A DNA stretch of 64,000 bases from Macrostomum hystrix (GCA_950097015.1 CATNEN010000038.1:26139001-26203000); one strand, 5' to 3'; positions 1-13,190 are shown, numbered from the stretch's first letter. The notes: generated from the letters alone by a model not told the origin. A program made the numbers and translations.

Positions 1-780
1 TAGATTTTACAAAACCATATTGCTAAATGCATGTCAAATTGTAATCACATGTGTAAACATGCAACTCAAAACAGAAAATACTATCTAGCTTTTATAGGCT
101 TAAACAGGGTTCAGTATTTGCGCTAGGAATCGATGCACTCAGCTTCCATTTAGTGTCAACATTTATAGCTAAATCATCAGATAAATCATGCTCATATTAT
201 AGCTATAGATTGAATGTGTTTGGCAGTTCCATACAATGACTGCACGTGGACAATGGGAATCACGGCTTGAGTGTTGTTTGCACATCCCATATAAATAATG
301 TGAGATAAGCCTTCAAAGCAATGCACAAGGGGATGCGTGCGATAATTTCATCTCCTGTAAAAGATTTTTAATCTCTGCGCACTGCGCACTGTGTGCTCAT
401 TCTCTTATCATCCACGCTGACATCAGTGGCCATCAGTGGGTAACGGAGGAGTCAAATAATGCTAACAAATGTTCGGGCTTATTTGCAGGTGGCATTCGGT
501 TGGTGACACTTGAGCACGCTTGAGTAGGTTTATAGAGTAATCTGAACGTTGTCTATGGCTTTCACGCTGATTCCTCCAATGAGACTAGAATAGGGTTGGG
601 GAAGTGCTTGTTTGGAATTGGGAGTCTTATCTCCCAATCCCACCCTGGGCCACTCTTTACTTGCCTTGGATAATAATGCCTGATCTTTAAGGTCGCGTGC
701 CTGTACGATAAGGCCTTTGAAGCCTTACTCGTGTCCCTGCCATTCTGTCTCTATCATCCATATCACACATACACCCAAGC
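1..780. other. Unique sequence, no gene seen
   Basis: AT-rich non-repetitive flank before the first array. I see no long open frame, no convincing exon with splice sites and no RNA gene. It may hold regulatory or intronic sequence of a gene outside the window. Confidence 0.5.
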
Positions 781-781
781 T

Positions 782-3700
782 TCTCTCTACTTCTCCCCAG
801 TCTCTCTCTACTTCTCCCCAGTCTCTCTCTACTTCTCCCCAATCTCTCTACTTCTTCCCAATCTCTCTACTTCTCCCCAGTCTCTCTCTACTTCTCCCCA
901 GTCTCTCTCTACTTCTCCCCAATCTCTCTACTTCTTCCCAATCTCTCTCTACTTCTTCCCAATCTCTCTACTCTCCCCAATCTCTTTCTACTCTCACCAA
1001 TCTCTCTCTACTTCTTCCCAATCTCTCTCTACTCTCCCCAATCTCTCTCTACTTCTCCCAATCTCTCTCTACTTCTCACCAATCTCTCTACTTCTTCCCA
1101 ATCTCTCTACTTCTCCCCAGTCTCTCTCTACTTCTCCCCAGTCTCTCTCTACTTCTCCCCAATCTCTCTACTTCTTCCCAATCTCTCTCTACTTCTTCCC
1201 AATCTCTCTACTCTCCCCAATCTCTTTCTACTCTCCCCAATCTCTCTCTACTTCTCCCAATCTCTCTCTACTTCTCACCAATCTCTCTACTTCTACCCAA
1301 TCTCTCTACTTCTACCCAATCTCTCTACTTCTACCCAATCTCTTTCTACTCTCCCAAATCTCTATCTACTTCTCCCAATCTCTCTACTTCTCCCCAATCT
1401 CTCTACTTCTCACCAATCTCTATCTACTTCTCCCAATCTCTCTACTTCTTCCCAATCTCTCTCTACTCTCCCCAATCTCTCTCTACTTCTCCCAATCTCT
1501 CTCTACTTCTCACCAATCTCTCTACTTCTCCCCAATCTCTCTCTACTTCTTCCCAATCTCTCTACTCTCCCCAATATCTTTCTACTCTCACCAATCTCTC
1601 TCTACTTCTTCCCAATCTCTCTACTTCTCCCCAGTCTCTCTCTACTTCTCCCCAATCTCTCTACTTCTCCCCAATCTCTCTCTACTTCTCCCCAGTCTCT
1701 CTCTACTTCTCCCCAGTCTCTCTCTACTTCTCCCCAGTCTCTCTCTACTTCTCCCCAGTCTCTCTCTACTTCTCCCCAGTCTCTCTCTACTTCTCCCCAG
1801 TCTCTCTCTACTTCTCCCCAGTCTCTCTCTACTTCTCCCCAGTCTCTCTCTACTTCTCCCCAGTCTCTCTCTACTTCTCCCCAGTCTCTCTCTACTTCTC
1901 CCCAGTCTCTCTCTACTTCTCCCCAGTCTCTCTCTACTTCTCCCCAGTCTCTCTCTACTTCTCCCCAGTCTCTCTCTACTTCTTCCCAATCTCTCTACTT
2001 CTCCCCAGTCTCTCTCTACTTCTCCCCAGTCTCTCTCTACTTCTTCCCAATCTCTCTACTCTCCCCAATCTCTTTCTACTCTCACCAATCTCTCTCTACT
2101 TCTTCCCAATCTCTCTCTACTTCTCACCAATCTCTCTACTTCTACCCAATCTCTCTACTTCTACCCAATCTCTCTACTCTCCCCAATCTCTTTCTACTCT
2201 CACCAATCTCTCTCTACTTCTCCCCAATCTCTCTACTTCTTCCCAATCTCTCTACTTCTTCCCAATCTCTCTACTTCTCCCCAGTCTCTCTCTACTTCTC
2301 CCCAGTCTCTCTCTACTTCTCCCCAGTCTCTCTCTACTTCTCCCCAGTCTCTCTCTACTTCTCCCCAGTCTCTCTCTACTTCTTCCCAATCTCTCTACTC
2401 TCCCCAATCTCTTTCTACTCTCACCAATCTCTCTCTACTTCTTCCCAATCTCTCTCTACTTCTCCCCAGTCTCTCTCTACTTCTCCCCAATCTCTCTACT
2501 TCTTCCCAATCTCTCTACTTCTCCCCAGTCTCTCTCTACTTCTCCCCAGTCTCTCTCTACTTCTCCCCAATCTCTCTACTTCTTCCCAATCTCTCTCTAC
2601 TTCTTCCCAATCTCTCTACTCTCCCCAATCTCTTTCTACTCTCACCAATCTCTCTCTACTTCTTCCCAATCTCTCTCTACTCTCCCCAATCTCTCTCTAC
2701 TTCTCCCAATCTCTCTCTACTTCTCACCAATCTCTCTACTTCTTCCCAATCTCTCTACTTCTCCCCAGTCTCTCTCTACTTCTCCCCAGTCTCTCTCTAC
2801 TTCTCCCCAATCTCTCTACTTCTTCCCAATCTCTCTCTACTTCTTCCCAATCTCTCTACTCTCCCCAATCTCTTTCTACTCTCCCCAATCTCTCTCTACT
2901 TCTCCCAATCTCTCTCTACTTCTCACCAATCTCTCTACTTCTACCCAATCTCTCTACTTCTACCCAATCTCTCTACTTCTACCCAATCTCTTTCTACTCT
3001 CCCAAATCTCTATCTACTTCTCCCAATCTCTCTACTTCTCCCCAATCTCTCTACTTCTCACCAATCTCTATCTACTTCTCCCAATCTCTCTACTTCTTCC
3101 CAATCTCTCTCTACTCTCCCCAATCTCTCTCTACTTCTCCCAATCTCTCTCTACTTCTCACCAATCTCTCTACTTCTCCCCAATCTCTCTCTACTTCTTC
3201 CCAATCTCTCTACTCTCCCCAATATCTTTCTACTCTCACCAATCTCTCTCTACTTCTTCCCAATCTCTCTACTTCTCCCCAGTCTCTCTCTACTTCTCCC
3301 CAATCTCTCTACTTCTCCCCAATCTCTCTCTACTTCTCCCCAGTCTCTCTCTACTTCTCCCCAGTCTCTCTCTACTTCTCCCCAGTCTCTCTCTACTTCT
3401 CCCCAGTCTCTCTCTACTTCTCCCCAGTCTCTCTCTACTTCTCCCCAGTCTCTCTCTACTTCTCCCCAGTCTCTCTCTACTTCTCCCCAGTCTCTCTCTA
3501 CTTCTCCCCAGTCTCTCTCTACTTCTCCCCAGTCTCTCTCTACTTCTCCCCAGTCTCTCTCTACTTCTCCCCAGTCTCTCTCTACTTCTCCCCAGTCTCT
3601 CTCTACTTCTCCCCAGTCTCTCTCTACTTCTTCCCAATCTCTCTACTTCTCCCCAGTCTCTCTCTACTTCTCCCCAGTCTCTCTCTACTTCTTCCCAATC

Positions 3701-6700
3701 TCTCTACTCTCCCCAATCTCTTTCTACTCTCACCAATCTCTCTCTACTTCTTCCCAATCTCTCTCTACTTCTCACCAATCTCTCTACTTCTACCCAATCT
3801 CTCTACTTCTACCCAATATCTCTACTCTCCCCAATCTCTTTCTACTCTCACCAATCTCTCTCTACTTCTTCCCAATCTCTCTCTACTTCTCACCAATCTC
3901 TCTACTTCTACCCAATCTCTCTACTTCTACCCAATCTCTCTACTCTCCCCAATCTCTTTCTACTCTCACCAATCTCTCTCTACTTCTCCCCAATCTCTCT
4001 ACTTCTTCCCAATCTCTCTACTTCTTCCCAATCTCTCTACTTCTCCCCAGTCTCTCTCTACTTCTCCCCAGTCTCTCTCTACTTCTCCCCAGTCTCTCTC
4101 TACTTCTCCCCAGTCTCTCTCTACTTCTCCCCAGTCTCTCTCTACTTCTTCCCAATCTCTCTACTCTCCCCAATCTCTTTCTACTCTCACCAATCTCTCT
4201 CTACTTCTTCCCAATCTCTCTCTACTTCTCCCCAGTCTCTCTCTACTTCTCCCCAATCTCTCTACTTCTTCCCAATCTCTCTACTTCTCCCCAGTCTCTC
4301 TCTACTTCTCCCCAGTCTCTCTCTACTTCTCCCCAATCTCTCTACTTCTTCCCAATCTCTCTCTACTTCTTCCCAATCTCTCTACTCTCCCCAATCTCTT
4401 TCTACTCTCACCAATCTCTCTCTACTTCTTCCCAATCTCTCTCTACTCTCCCCAATCTCTCTCTACTTCTCCCAATCTCTCTCTACTTCTCACCAATCTC
4501 TCTACTTCTTCCCAATCTCTCTACTTCTCCCCAGTCTCTCTCTACTTCTCCCCAGTCTCTCTCTACTTCTCCCCAATCTCTCTACTTCTTCCCAATCTCT
4601 CTCTACTTCTTCCCAATCTCTCTACTCTCCCCAATCTCTTTCTACTCTCCCCAATCTCTCTCTACTTCTCCCAATCTCTCTCTACTTCTCCCAATCTCTC
4701 TACTTCTTCCCAATCTCTCTCTACTCTCCCCAATCTCTCTCTACTTCTCCCAATCTCTCTCTACTTCTCACCAATCTCTCTACTTCTCCCCAATCTCTCT
4801 CTACTTCTTCCCAATCTCTCTACTCTCCCCAATCTCTTTCTACTCTCACCAATCTCTCTCTACTTCTTCCCAATCTCTCTCTACTTCTCACCAATCTCTC
4901 TACTTCTACCCAATCTCTCTACTTCTACCCAATCTCTCTACTCTCCCCAATCTCTTTCTACTCTCACCAATCTCTCTCTACTTCTTCCCAATCTCTCTCT
5001 ACTTCTCACCAATCTCTCTACTTCTACCCAATCTCTCTACTTCTACCCAATATCTCTACTCTCCCCAATCTCTTTCTACTCTCACCAATCTCTCTCTACT
5101 TCTTCCCAATCTCTCTCTACTTCTCACCAATCTCTCTACTTCTACCCAATCTCTCTACTTCTACCCAATCTCTCTACTCTCCCCAATCTCTTTCTACTCT
5201 CACCAATCTCTCTCTACTTCTTCCCAATCTCTCTCTACTTCTCCCCAGTCTCTCTCTACTTCTCCCCAATCTCTCTACTTCTTCCCAATCTCTCTACTTT
5301 TCCCCAGTCTCTCTCTACTTCTCCCCAGTCTCTCTCTACTTCTCCCCAATCTCTCTACTTCTTCCCAATCTCTCTCTACTTCTTCCCAATCTCTCTACTC
5401 TCCCCAATCTCTTTCTACTCTCACCAATCTCTCTCTACTTCTTCCCAATCTCTCTCTACTCTCCCCAATCTCTCTCTACTTCTCCCAATCTCTCTCTACT
5501 TCTCACCAATCTCTCTACTTCTTCCCAATCTCTCTACTTCTCCCCAGTCTCTCTCTACTTCTCCCCAGTCTCTCTCTACTTCTCCCCAATCTCTCTACTT
5601 CTTCCCAATCTCTCTCTACTTCTTCCCAATCTCTCTACTCTCCCCAATCTCTTTCTACTCTCCCCAATCTCTCTCTACTTCTCCCAATGTCTCTCTACTT
5701 CTCCCAATCTCTCTACTTCTTCCCAATCTCTCTCTACTCTCCCCAATCTCTCTCTACTTCTCCCAATCTCTCTCTACTTCTCACCAATCTCTCTACTTCT
5801 CCCCAATCTCTCTCTACTTCTTCCCAATCTCTCTACTCTCCCCAATCTCTTTCTACTCTCACCAATCTCTCTCTACTTCTTCCCAATCTCTCTCTACTTC
5901 TCACCAATCTCTCTACTTCTACCCAATCTCTCTACTTCTACCCAATCTCTCTACTCTCCCCAATCTCTTTCTACTCTCACCAATCTCTCTCTACTTCTTC
6001 CCAATCTCTCTCTACTTCTCACCAATCTCTCTACTTCTACCCAATCTCTCTACTTCTACCCAATATCTCTACTCTCCCCAATCTCTTTCTACTCTCACCA
6101 ATCTCTCTCTACTTCTTCCCAATCTCTCTCTACTTCTCACCAATCTCTCTACTTCTACCCAATCTCTCTACTTCTACCCAATCTCTCTACTCTCCCCAAT
6201 CTCTTTCTACTCTCACCAATCTCTCTCTACTTCTCCCCAATCTCTCTACTTCTTCCCAATCTCTCTACTTCTTCCCAATCTCTCTACTTCTCCCCAGTCT
6301 CTCTCTACTTCTCCCCAGTCTCTCTCTACTTCTCCCCAGTCTCTCTCTACTTCTCCCCAGTCTCTCTCTACTTCTCCCCAGTCTCTCTCTACTTCTCCCC
6401 AGTCTCTCTCTACTTCTCCCCAGTCTCTCTCTACTTCTCCCCAGTCTCTCTCTACTTCTCCCCAGTCTCTCTCTACTTCTCCCCAGTCTCTCTCTACTTC
6501 TCCCCAGTCTCTCTCTACTTCTTCCCAATCTCTCTACTCTCCCCAATATCTTTCTACTCTCACCAATCTCTCTCTACTTCTTCCCAATCTCTCTACTTCT
6601 CCCCAGTCTCTCTCTACTTCTCCCCAGTCTCTCTCTACTTCTTCCCAATCTCTCTACTCTCCCCAATCTCTTTCTACTCTCACCAATCTCTCTCTACTTC

Positions 6701-9041
6701 TTCCCAATCTCTCTCTACTTCTCACCAATCTCTCTACTTCTACCCAATCTCTCTACTTCTACCCAATATCTCTACTCTCCCCAATCTCTTTCTACTCTCA
6801 CCAATCTCTCTCTACTTCTCCCCAATCTCTCTCTACTTCTCACCAATCTCTCTACTTCTACCCAATCTCTCTACTTCTACCCAATCTCTCTACTCTCCCC
6901 AATCTCTTTCTACTCTCACCAATCTCTCTCTACTTCTCCCCAATCTCTCTACTTCTTCCCAATCTCTCTACTTCTTCCCAATCTCTCTACTTCTCCCCAG
7001 TCTCTCTCTACTTCTCCCCAGTCTCTCTCTACTTCTCCCCAGTCTTTCTCTACTTCTCCCCAGTCTCTCTCTACTTCTCCCCAGTCTCTCTCTACTTCTT
7101 CCCAATCTCTCTACTCTCCCCAATCTCTTTCTACTCTCACCAATCTCTCTCTACTTCTTCCCAATCTCTCTCTACTTCTCACCAATCTCTCTACTTCTAC
7201 CCAATCTCTCTACTTCTACCCATTATCTCTACTCTCCCCAATCTCTTTCTACTCTCACCAATCTCTCTCTACTTCTCCCCAATCTCTCTCTACTTCTCAC
7301 CAATCTCTCTACTTCTACCCAATCTCTCTACTCTCCCCAATCTCTTTCTACTCTCACCAATCTCTCTCTACTTCTCCCCAATCTCTCTACTTCTTCCCAA
7401 TCTCTCTACTTCTTCCCAATCTCTCTACTTCTCCCCAGTCTCTCTCTACTTCTCCCCAGTCTCTCTCTACTTCTCCCCAGTCTCTCTCTACTTCTCCCCA
7501 GTCTCTCTCTACTACTCCCCAGTCTCTCTCTACTTCTCCCCAGTCTCTCTCTACTTCTCCCCAGTCTCTCTCTACTTCTCCCCAGTCTCTCTCTACTTCT
7601 CCCCAATCTCTCTACTTCTTCCCAATCTCTCTACTTCTCCCCAGTCTCTCTCTACTTCTCCCCAGTCTCTCTCTACTTCTCCCCAATCTCTCTACTTCTT
7701 CCCAATCTCTCTCTACTTCTTCCCAATCTCTCTACTCTCCCCAATCTCTTTCTACTCTCACCAATCTCTCTCTACTTCTTCCCAATCTCTCTCTACTCTC
7801 CCCAATCTCTCTCTACTTCTCCCAATCTCTCTCTACTTCTCACCAATCTCTCTACTTCTTCCCAATCTCTCTACTTCTCCCCAGTCTCTCTCTACTTCTC
7901 CCCAGTCTCTCTCTACTTCTCCCCAATCTCTCTACTTCTTCCCAATCTCTCTCTACTTCTTCCCAATCTCTCTACTCTCCCCAATCTCTTTCTACTCTCC
8001 CCAATCTCTCTCTACTTCTCCCAGTCTCTCTCTACTTCTACCCAGTCTCTCTCTACTTCTCCCCAGTCTCTCTCTACTTCTCCCCAGTCTCTCTCTACTT
8101 CTCCCCAGTCTCTCTCTACTTCTCCCCAGTCTCTCTCTACTTCTCCCCAGTCTCTCTCTACTTCTCCCCAGTCTCTCTCTACTTCTCCCCAGTCTCTCTC
8201 TACTTCTCCCCAGTCTCTCTCTACTTCTCCCCAGTCTCTCTCTACTTCTCCCCAGTCTCTCTCTACTTCTTCCCAATCTCTCTCTACTTCTTCCCAATCT
8301 CTCTACTCTACCCAATCTCTTTCTACTCTCACCAATCTCTCTCTACTTCTTCCCAATCTCTCTCTACTTCTCACCAATCTCTCTACTTCTACCCAATCTC
8401 TCTACTTCTACCCAATCTCTCTACTCTCCCCAATCTCTTTCTACTCTCACCAATCTCTCTCTACTTCTCCCCAATCTCTCTACTTCTTCCCAATCTCTCT
8501 ACTTCTTCCCAATCTCTCTACTTCTCCCCAGTCTCTCTCTACTTCTCCCCAGTCTCTCTCTACTTCTCCCCAGTCTCTCTCTACTTCTCCCCAGTCTCTC
8601 TCTACTTCTCCCCAATCTCTCTCTACTTCTCCCCAATCTCTCTCTACTTCTCCCAATCTCTCTCTACTTCTCACCAATCTCTCTACTTCTCCCCAATCTC
8701 TCTCTACTTCTTCCCAATCTCTCTACTCTCCCCAATCTCTTTCTACTCTCACCAATCTCTCTCTACTTCTTCCCAATCTCTCTCTACTCTCCCCAATCTC
8801 TCTCTACTTCTCCTAATCTCTCTCTACTTCTACCCAATCTCTCTCTACTTCTACCTAATCTCTCTCTACTTCTACCCAATCTCTCTCTACTTCTACCCAA
8901 TCTCTCTCTACTTCTACCCAATCTCTCTCAACTTCTACCCAATCTCTCTCTACTCTCCCCAATCTCTCTCTACTTCTCCCCAATCTCTCTCTACTTCTAC
9001 CCAATCTCTCTACTTCTACCCAATCTCTCTACTTCTACCCA
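782..9041. repeat. 8.3-kb pyrimidine-rich minisatellite with higher-order structure
   Basis: Tandem units of 18 to 21 bp built on CTCTACTTCTCCCCAGTC, with variants in which CCCCAG is replaced by TCCCAA, CCCCAA, ACCCAA or CACCAA. Runs of near-identical 21-bp units alternate with mixed blocks. A higher-order period of 1648 bp is visible: the block at 1353-1989 recurs at 3001-3637, including rare variants (CCCAAATCTCTATC at 1353 and 3001; AATATCTTTC at 1573 and 3221). The + strand is almost entirely C/T with isolated A and G. All three + frames stay open because the unit has no TAA, TAG or TGA, so the 2.7-2.8 kilo-residue open frames here are not evidence of a gene. Confidence 0.95.
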
Positions 9042-9495
9042 AAAGTTTTGAAAGTTTTAAAACACGGAAAAGAAAAGTCAAGGTTGACGGCTATAAATGC
9101 GGCTCACAAAACTCCTCAATCAGAACTCATAGCCTCCCTATCAACACGGTTTGCTATCTTTCCCCTATCTTACCTCTCCCGTCTCTCATCTCTCCGCTTT
9201 TTTCCACTCCACCTTTCTCATCCTCATTTGTCTCCTATTCCCCGGCTCAATTGCTCACGGCATAAATAATTTAGTGAATAACTCAGTCCTGTAAAGTGTC
9301 ACCTACCCCACCATCAGTGACAGCCATCCCACGCCTCGACGCGCCCAATGAGCTCAGTTTCTGTCGCGACCAATGAGAAGCAATGGGTTAATCATAAATT
9401 GAGGAAGCTTAGAAAAATTGCAACCCGCCTTTTAAAGCAAGAAGCTTTTCAAATTCTTAAACAATCAAATTCTGTTTTTTTATTTTTTTTTCCAG
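9042..9495. other. Unique sequence upstream of ptf1a-like gene
   Basis: Non-repetitive. It ends in a long T-rich tract followed by CAG at 9493-9495, which looks like a splice or trans-splice acceptor 14 bases before the ptf1a-like ATG. The upstream flank or 5' intron of that gene is the most likely content. An in-frame ATG at 9348 reads through the T tract without a stop, but the T-rich tract and AG argue that it is not the start used. Confidence 0.45.
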
Positions 9496-9509
9496 TCTCA
9501 AAGACTGAA

Positions 9510-9602
9510 ATGGAAGCTATTAATCAACAGCAGTGGAGTCTGAGCAATTCATTGTACTCTAATAATGATCCGATAAATTCAGTACAATTTAGTGACCAAG
9601 CT

Positions 9603-9637
<35 letters not shown>

Positions 9638-12633
9638 TTACACAGATCAGATGCAGCTTAACACTAGCTTTGATTTACTGGACGCATATTCAACCGGGTC
9701 GCACGTTCAGCACCTGTCTTTCGAAGCTCCTTACCTGCCGCTGCCCGTGTTTTCCTCTGTATTTGTACCCGATCCTTCAGGTACGTCAAAGTCGCCAATT
9801 CAGTTTAAAAACAGCCACGAAGATCTAATCGACGCGGATCTGTCAACGCCTCAGAGGATCGCGACTACGACGACGACAAGGCGTCGCTTGGGTGATGAGA
9901 GCTCGCGCCGGATTCATCAACGCCGGGCGGCCAACCAGCGCGAGCGGAAACGAATGCGATCCATCAACGCCGCCTTCGACGGACTTCGTCGACGACTGCC
10001 GATTGATCAGAGCGACGACCGGAAGCTGTCCAAGGTTGAGACGCTGAAGTACGCCATTCAGTACATTCAAACACTGGCCGATGTGCTCAGAGAATTGGAG
10101 GCGAACGAGGCCAGATCGAATCCGCAAGGCTGCAAAAGGCCGGCTAAAGTGATCCTGCTATGCGGCACAGCCGACAGAAGCTTGATGCGAAATGGCGCCA
10201 GCAGCGACCGCAGCAGCAGCGTCAGCGGTAAGTTCTTGTTAGCTCATTGCGCAAATTATCACCTATTATAGAGATAGTAATTGCCAAGGACCAGACGATA
10301 ACAATATAGCCCGTGTCACATCTCTCCCTTGTCTTATCTCTCCCGTATCTTATGTCTCCCGTGTCTCATCTATCTCGTGTCTCATCTCTCCCGTGTCTCA
10401 TCTCTCCCGTGTCTCATCTCTCCCGTGTCTCATCTCTCCCGTGTCTCATCACTCCCATGTCTCATCTCTCCCGTGTCTCATCTCTCCCGTGTCTCATCTC
10501 TCCCGTGTCTCATCTCTCCCGTGTCTCATCTCTCCCGTGTCTCATCTCTCCCGTGTCTCATCTCTCCCGTGTCTCATCTCTCTCAGTGTCTTATCTCTCC
10601 CGTTTCTCACCTCTCCCGTGTCTCATCTCTCCCATGTCTCATCTCTCCCGTGTCTCATCTCTCCCGTGTCTCATCTCTCTCGTGTCTCATCTCTCCCGTG
10701 TCTCATCTCTCTCGTGTCTCATCTCTCCCGTGTCTTATCTCTCCCGTGTCTCATCTCTCTGGTGTCTCATCTCTCCCGTGTCTCATCTCTCTCGTGTCTT
10801 ATCTCTCAGTGTCTTATCTCTCCCGTGTCTCATCTCTCTCGTGTCTCATCTCTCCCGTGTCTCATCTCTCCTTGTCTCATCTCTCCCGTGTCTCATCTCT
10901 CTCGTGTCTCATCTCTCCCGTGTCTCATCTCTCTCGTGTCTCATCTCTCCCGTGTCTCATCTCTCCCGTGTCTCATCTCTCCCGTGTCTCATCTCTCCCG
11001 TGTCTCATCTCTCTCGTGTCTCATCTCTCCCGTGTCTCATCTCTCCCGTGTCTCATCTCTCTCGTGTCTTATCTCTCAGTGTCTTATCTCTCCCGTGTCT
11101 CATCTCTCTCGTGTCTCATCTCTCCCGTGTCTCATCTCTCCTTGTCTCATCTCTCCCGTGTCTCATCTCTCCCGTGTCTCATCTCTCCCGTGTCTCATCT
11201 CTCTCGTGTCTCATCTCTCAGTGTCTTATGTCTCCCGTGTCTCATCTCTCTCGTGTCTAATTTCTCCACTGTCTTATCTCTTCTGTGTCTCTGTGTCTCT
11301 TCTGTCTTATCTCGCTTTGTTTACCTTGAGATGAATTAGTTCCTGATTGAATTGGGTAGATTAATTCGTGACGAATCGGTCTTGTTCCTCATTGTAGGGG
11401 AGTTGGCGCACACGGCTATAGTCATAATCGATTTTCGTCCCCTTTTTAAATCCTGTTATGTCACTCGCTGTTAACGTTAAAACTTACAGCTCGCTCAATA
11501 AGAAAGTGGAATTTTTAGAAAACTTGTAAATTTCTGAGGTTTTTAATCGGCATTAAGTCACCGAGATTGGGAACACTGAGGACTCAGGACAGTTAACAGA
11601 CAAAAACACTCGAAGTGATAGATACACAAGAAATTGATAGACAAGATAGAGTGGTGACTGAATTAAATTTTATCAGCGGAAGCGCTCAGAAATTATCAAA
11701 TCTGTGTGATTATCCTTATGTCAGCCATTTATTGTATAATTGTAAGTTTAGGTTTGAATTCATGAGAATCTGTAGGGTAGAGTCCATGAGAGTCTGTAGG
11801 GTAGAGTCCATGAGAATCTGTAAGGTAGAGTCCATGAGAGCCTGTAAGGTAGAGTCCATGAGAATCTGTAGGGTAGAGTCCATGAGAATCTGTAGGGTAG
11901 AGTCCATGAGAGTCTGTAGGGTAGAGTCCATGAGAGTCTGTAGGGTAGAGTCCATGAGAATCTGTAGGGTAGAGTCCATGAGAATCTGTAGGGTAGAGTC
12001 CATGAGAACCTATAGGGTAGAGTCCATGAGAACCTATAGGGTAGAGTCCATGAGAATCTGTTGGGTAGAGTACATTGCCAAGGGTGAGTTAAAATTTCAA
12101 TCTACCAATTTTAACTTCCTCCAGCAAGCAACTCATTCGATTCGATGGGACTCATGTCGATGGAGCCGCAAGGGCCTTCCTGGCAGGAGGAAGACGACTT
12201 GCACGACGAGGATATTCAGCGAAGCCTGCAGGAGTCGCCAGCTGAAATTTGGGGTCATTCGCTGGCCTGGCGGGACGAGCGCGACAATCTGGATCCCGAC
12301 TGCAGAATCCGCTGTCCCACTGTAGAAACGGATGACGAAGACAATGACGGCGACAGCTTGGACCATAGACAGTTGCCAGCAGGCTCAATTGAGCTGGCCG
12401 AGTTTCTTCAGCAGCAACAGGAGCAGCAGGAGCAGCAGCAGCAGCAGCCGGCTGCTCTCCGACAAAGGCGGAGTCGACATCGACGTCGCGGTCGGCGCAT
12501 CCGCGCTGTCCTCTGGACGCCGAAAATGCTGACGAACGGATCTACCAGCTCCTGGTTCGATTCCTCCACGGCCGCTGCTGCCGGAGCTACGAACGACGAA
12601 GCTGACGTTGGCAATAACGTAAACTCGTTGTAG
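9510..12633 (+). CDS. ptf1a: PTF1A/Fer1-type bHLH transcription factor
   Basis: Class II bHLH factor; in other animals PTF1A acts with an E-protein and RBPJ to specify neurons and pancreas. Model: exons 9510-10227 and 12125-12633. The donor GTAAGT at 10228 and acceptor CCTCCAG at 12118-12124 join in phase (1+2 bases), giving 408 aa. Residues about 31-42 are polyglutamine. The bHLH is about residues 138-194 (basic RERKRMRSIN, helix 2 LSKVETLKYAI). The family assignment rests on the C-terminal RBPJ-binding motifs: KVILL near 213, GHSLAW at 283-288 (vertebrate GHSLSW) and LWTP near 369-372 (vertebrate VWTP). The two tryptophans are 82 residues apart here against about 18 in vertebrates as I recall; the extra stretch is acidic, then poly-Q, then Arg-rich. 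The intron carries two minisatellites. Start: the ATG is 14 bases after an acceptor-like AG; 9348 is an alternative. Confidence 0.9.
10311..11315. repeat. 16-bp minisatellite in the ptf1a intron
   Basis: About 62 units of GTGTCTCATCTCTCCC with sporadic substitutions (CCC to CTC, GTG to AGTG). It starts about 85 bp after the ptf1a donor. The same family recurs at 13741-14873 (inverted), 17671-18316 and 25099-25812. Open frames in several phases are repeat artefacts with a 16-residue periodicity. Confidence 0.95.
11316..11758. other. Unique intronic spacer
   Basis: Non-repetitive AT-rich sequence between the two minisatellites inside the ptf1a intron. No gene is seen. Confidence 0.5.
11759..12072. 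repeat. 24-bp minisatellite in the ptf1a intron
   Basis: About 13 units with core GGGTAGAGTCCATGAGAATC and variants at AATCTG/GTCTG/GCCTG/ACCTA. It ends about 50 bp before the acceptor at 12124. The open frame reading Met-Arg-Ile-Cys-Arg-Val-Glu-Ser repeats exists only because 24 is a multiple of three. Confidence 0.93.
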
Positions 12634-12735
12634 CGTTTCATTTCACATGCCCGCATCAGATGTGTGCTCAAATCACAGACTTGCTCAAATCATGGGGAAA
12701 TGTGCGATTGACACGATGGTATATGATGTTATAAG

Positions 12736-13190
12736 GAGAGAGTGAGATGTGACAATGAGAGACTGAGATGTGACAATGAGAGACTGAGATGTGACAATGA
12801 GAGACTGAGATGTGACAATGAGAGACTGAGATGTGACAATGAGAGACTGAGATGTGACAATGAGAGACTGAGGTTTGAGAATGAGAGACTGAGGTGTGAC
12901 AATGAGAGACTGAGATGTGACAATGAGAGACTGAGGTTTGAGAATGAGAGACTGAGATGTGACAATGAGAGACTGAGATGTGACAATGAGAGACTGAGAT
13001 GTGACAATGAGAGACTGAGGTTTGAGAATGAGAGACTGAGATGTGACAATGAGAGACTGAGATGTGACAATGAGAGACTGAGATGTGACAATGAGAGACT
13101 GAGATGTGACAATGAGAGAGTGAGATGTGACAATGAGAGACTGAGATGTGACAATTAGAGAGTGAGTGAGATGTGACAATGAGAGAGTGA
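12736..13190. repeat. 21-bp minisatellite downstream of ptf1a
   Basis: About 21 units of core TGTGACAATGAGAGACTGAG. Some units carry GGTTTGAGAA in place of GATGTGACAA. It begins about 100 bp after the ptf1a stop codon, so it may lie in the 3' UTR. Confidence 0.95.

Noticed and set aside
717-9265. Two overlapping open frames of about 2700 and 2840 residues (Ser/Leu/Pro/Tyr-rich)
   Set aside because: The repeat unit has no stop codon in any plus-strand frame and unit lengths of 18-21 bp shift the frame repeatedly. Two overlapping giant frames with the same motif vocabulary are what a stop-free array produces.
10311-11339. Three overlapping open frames rich in SHLSRVSS-type repeats
   Set aside because: They are stop-free translations of the 16-bp array in different frames, lying inside the ptf1a intron; the same applies at 13741-14873, 17671-18316 and 25099-25812.
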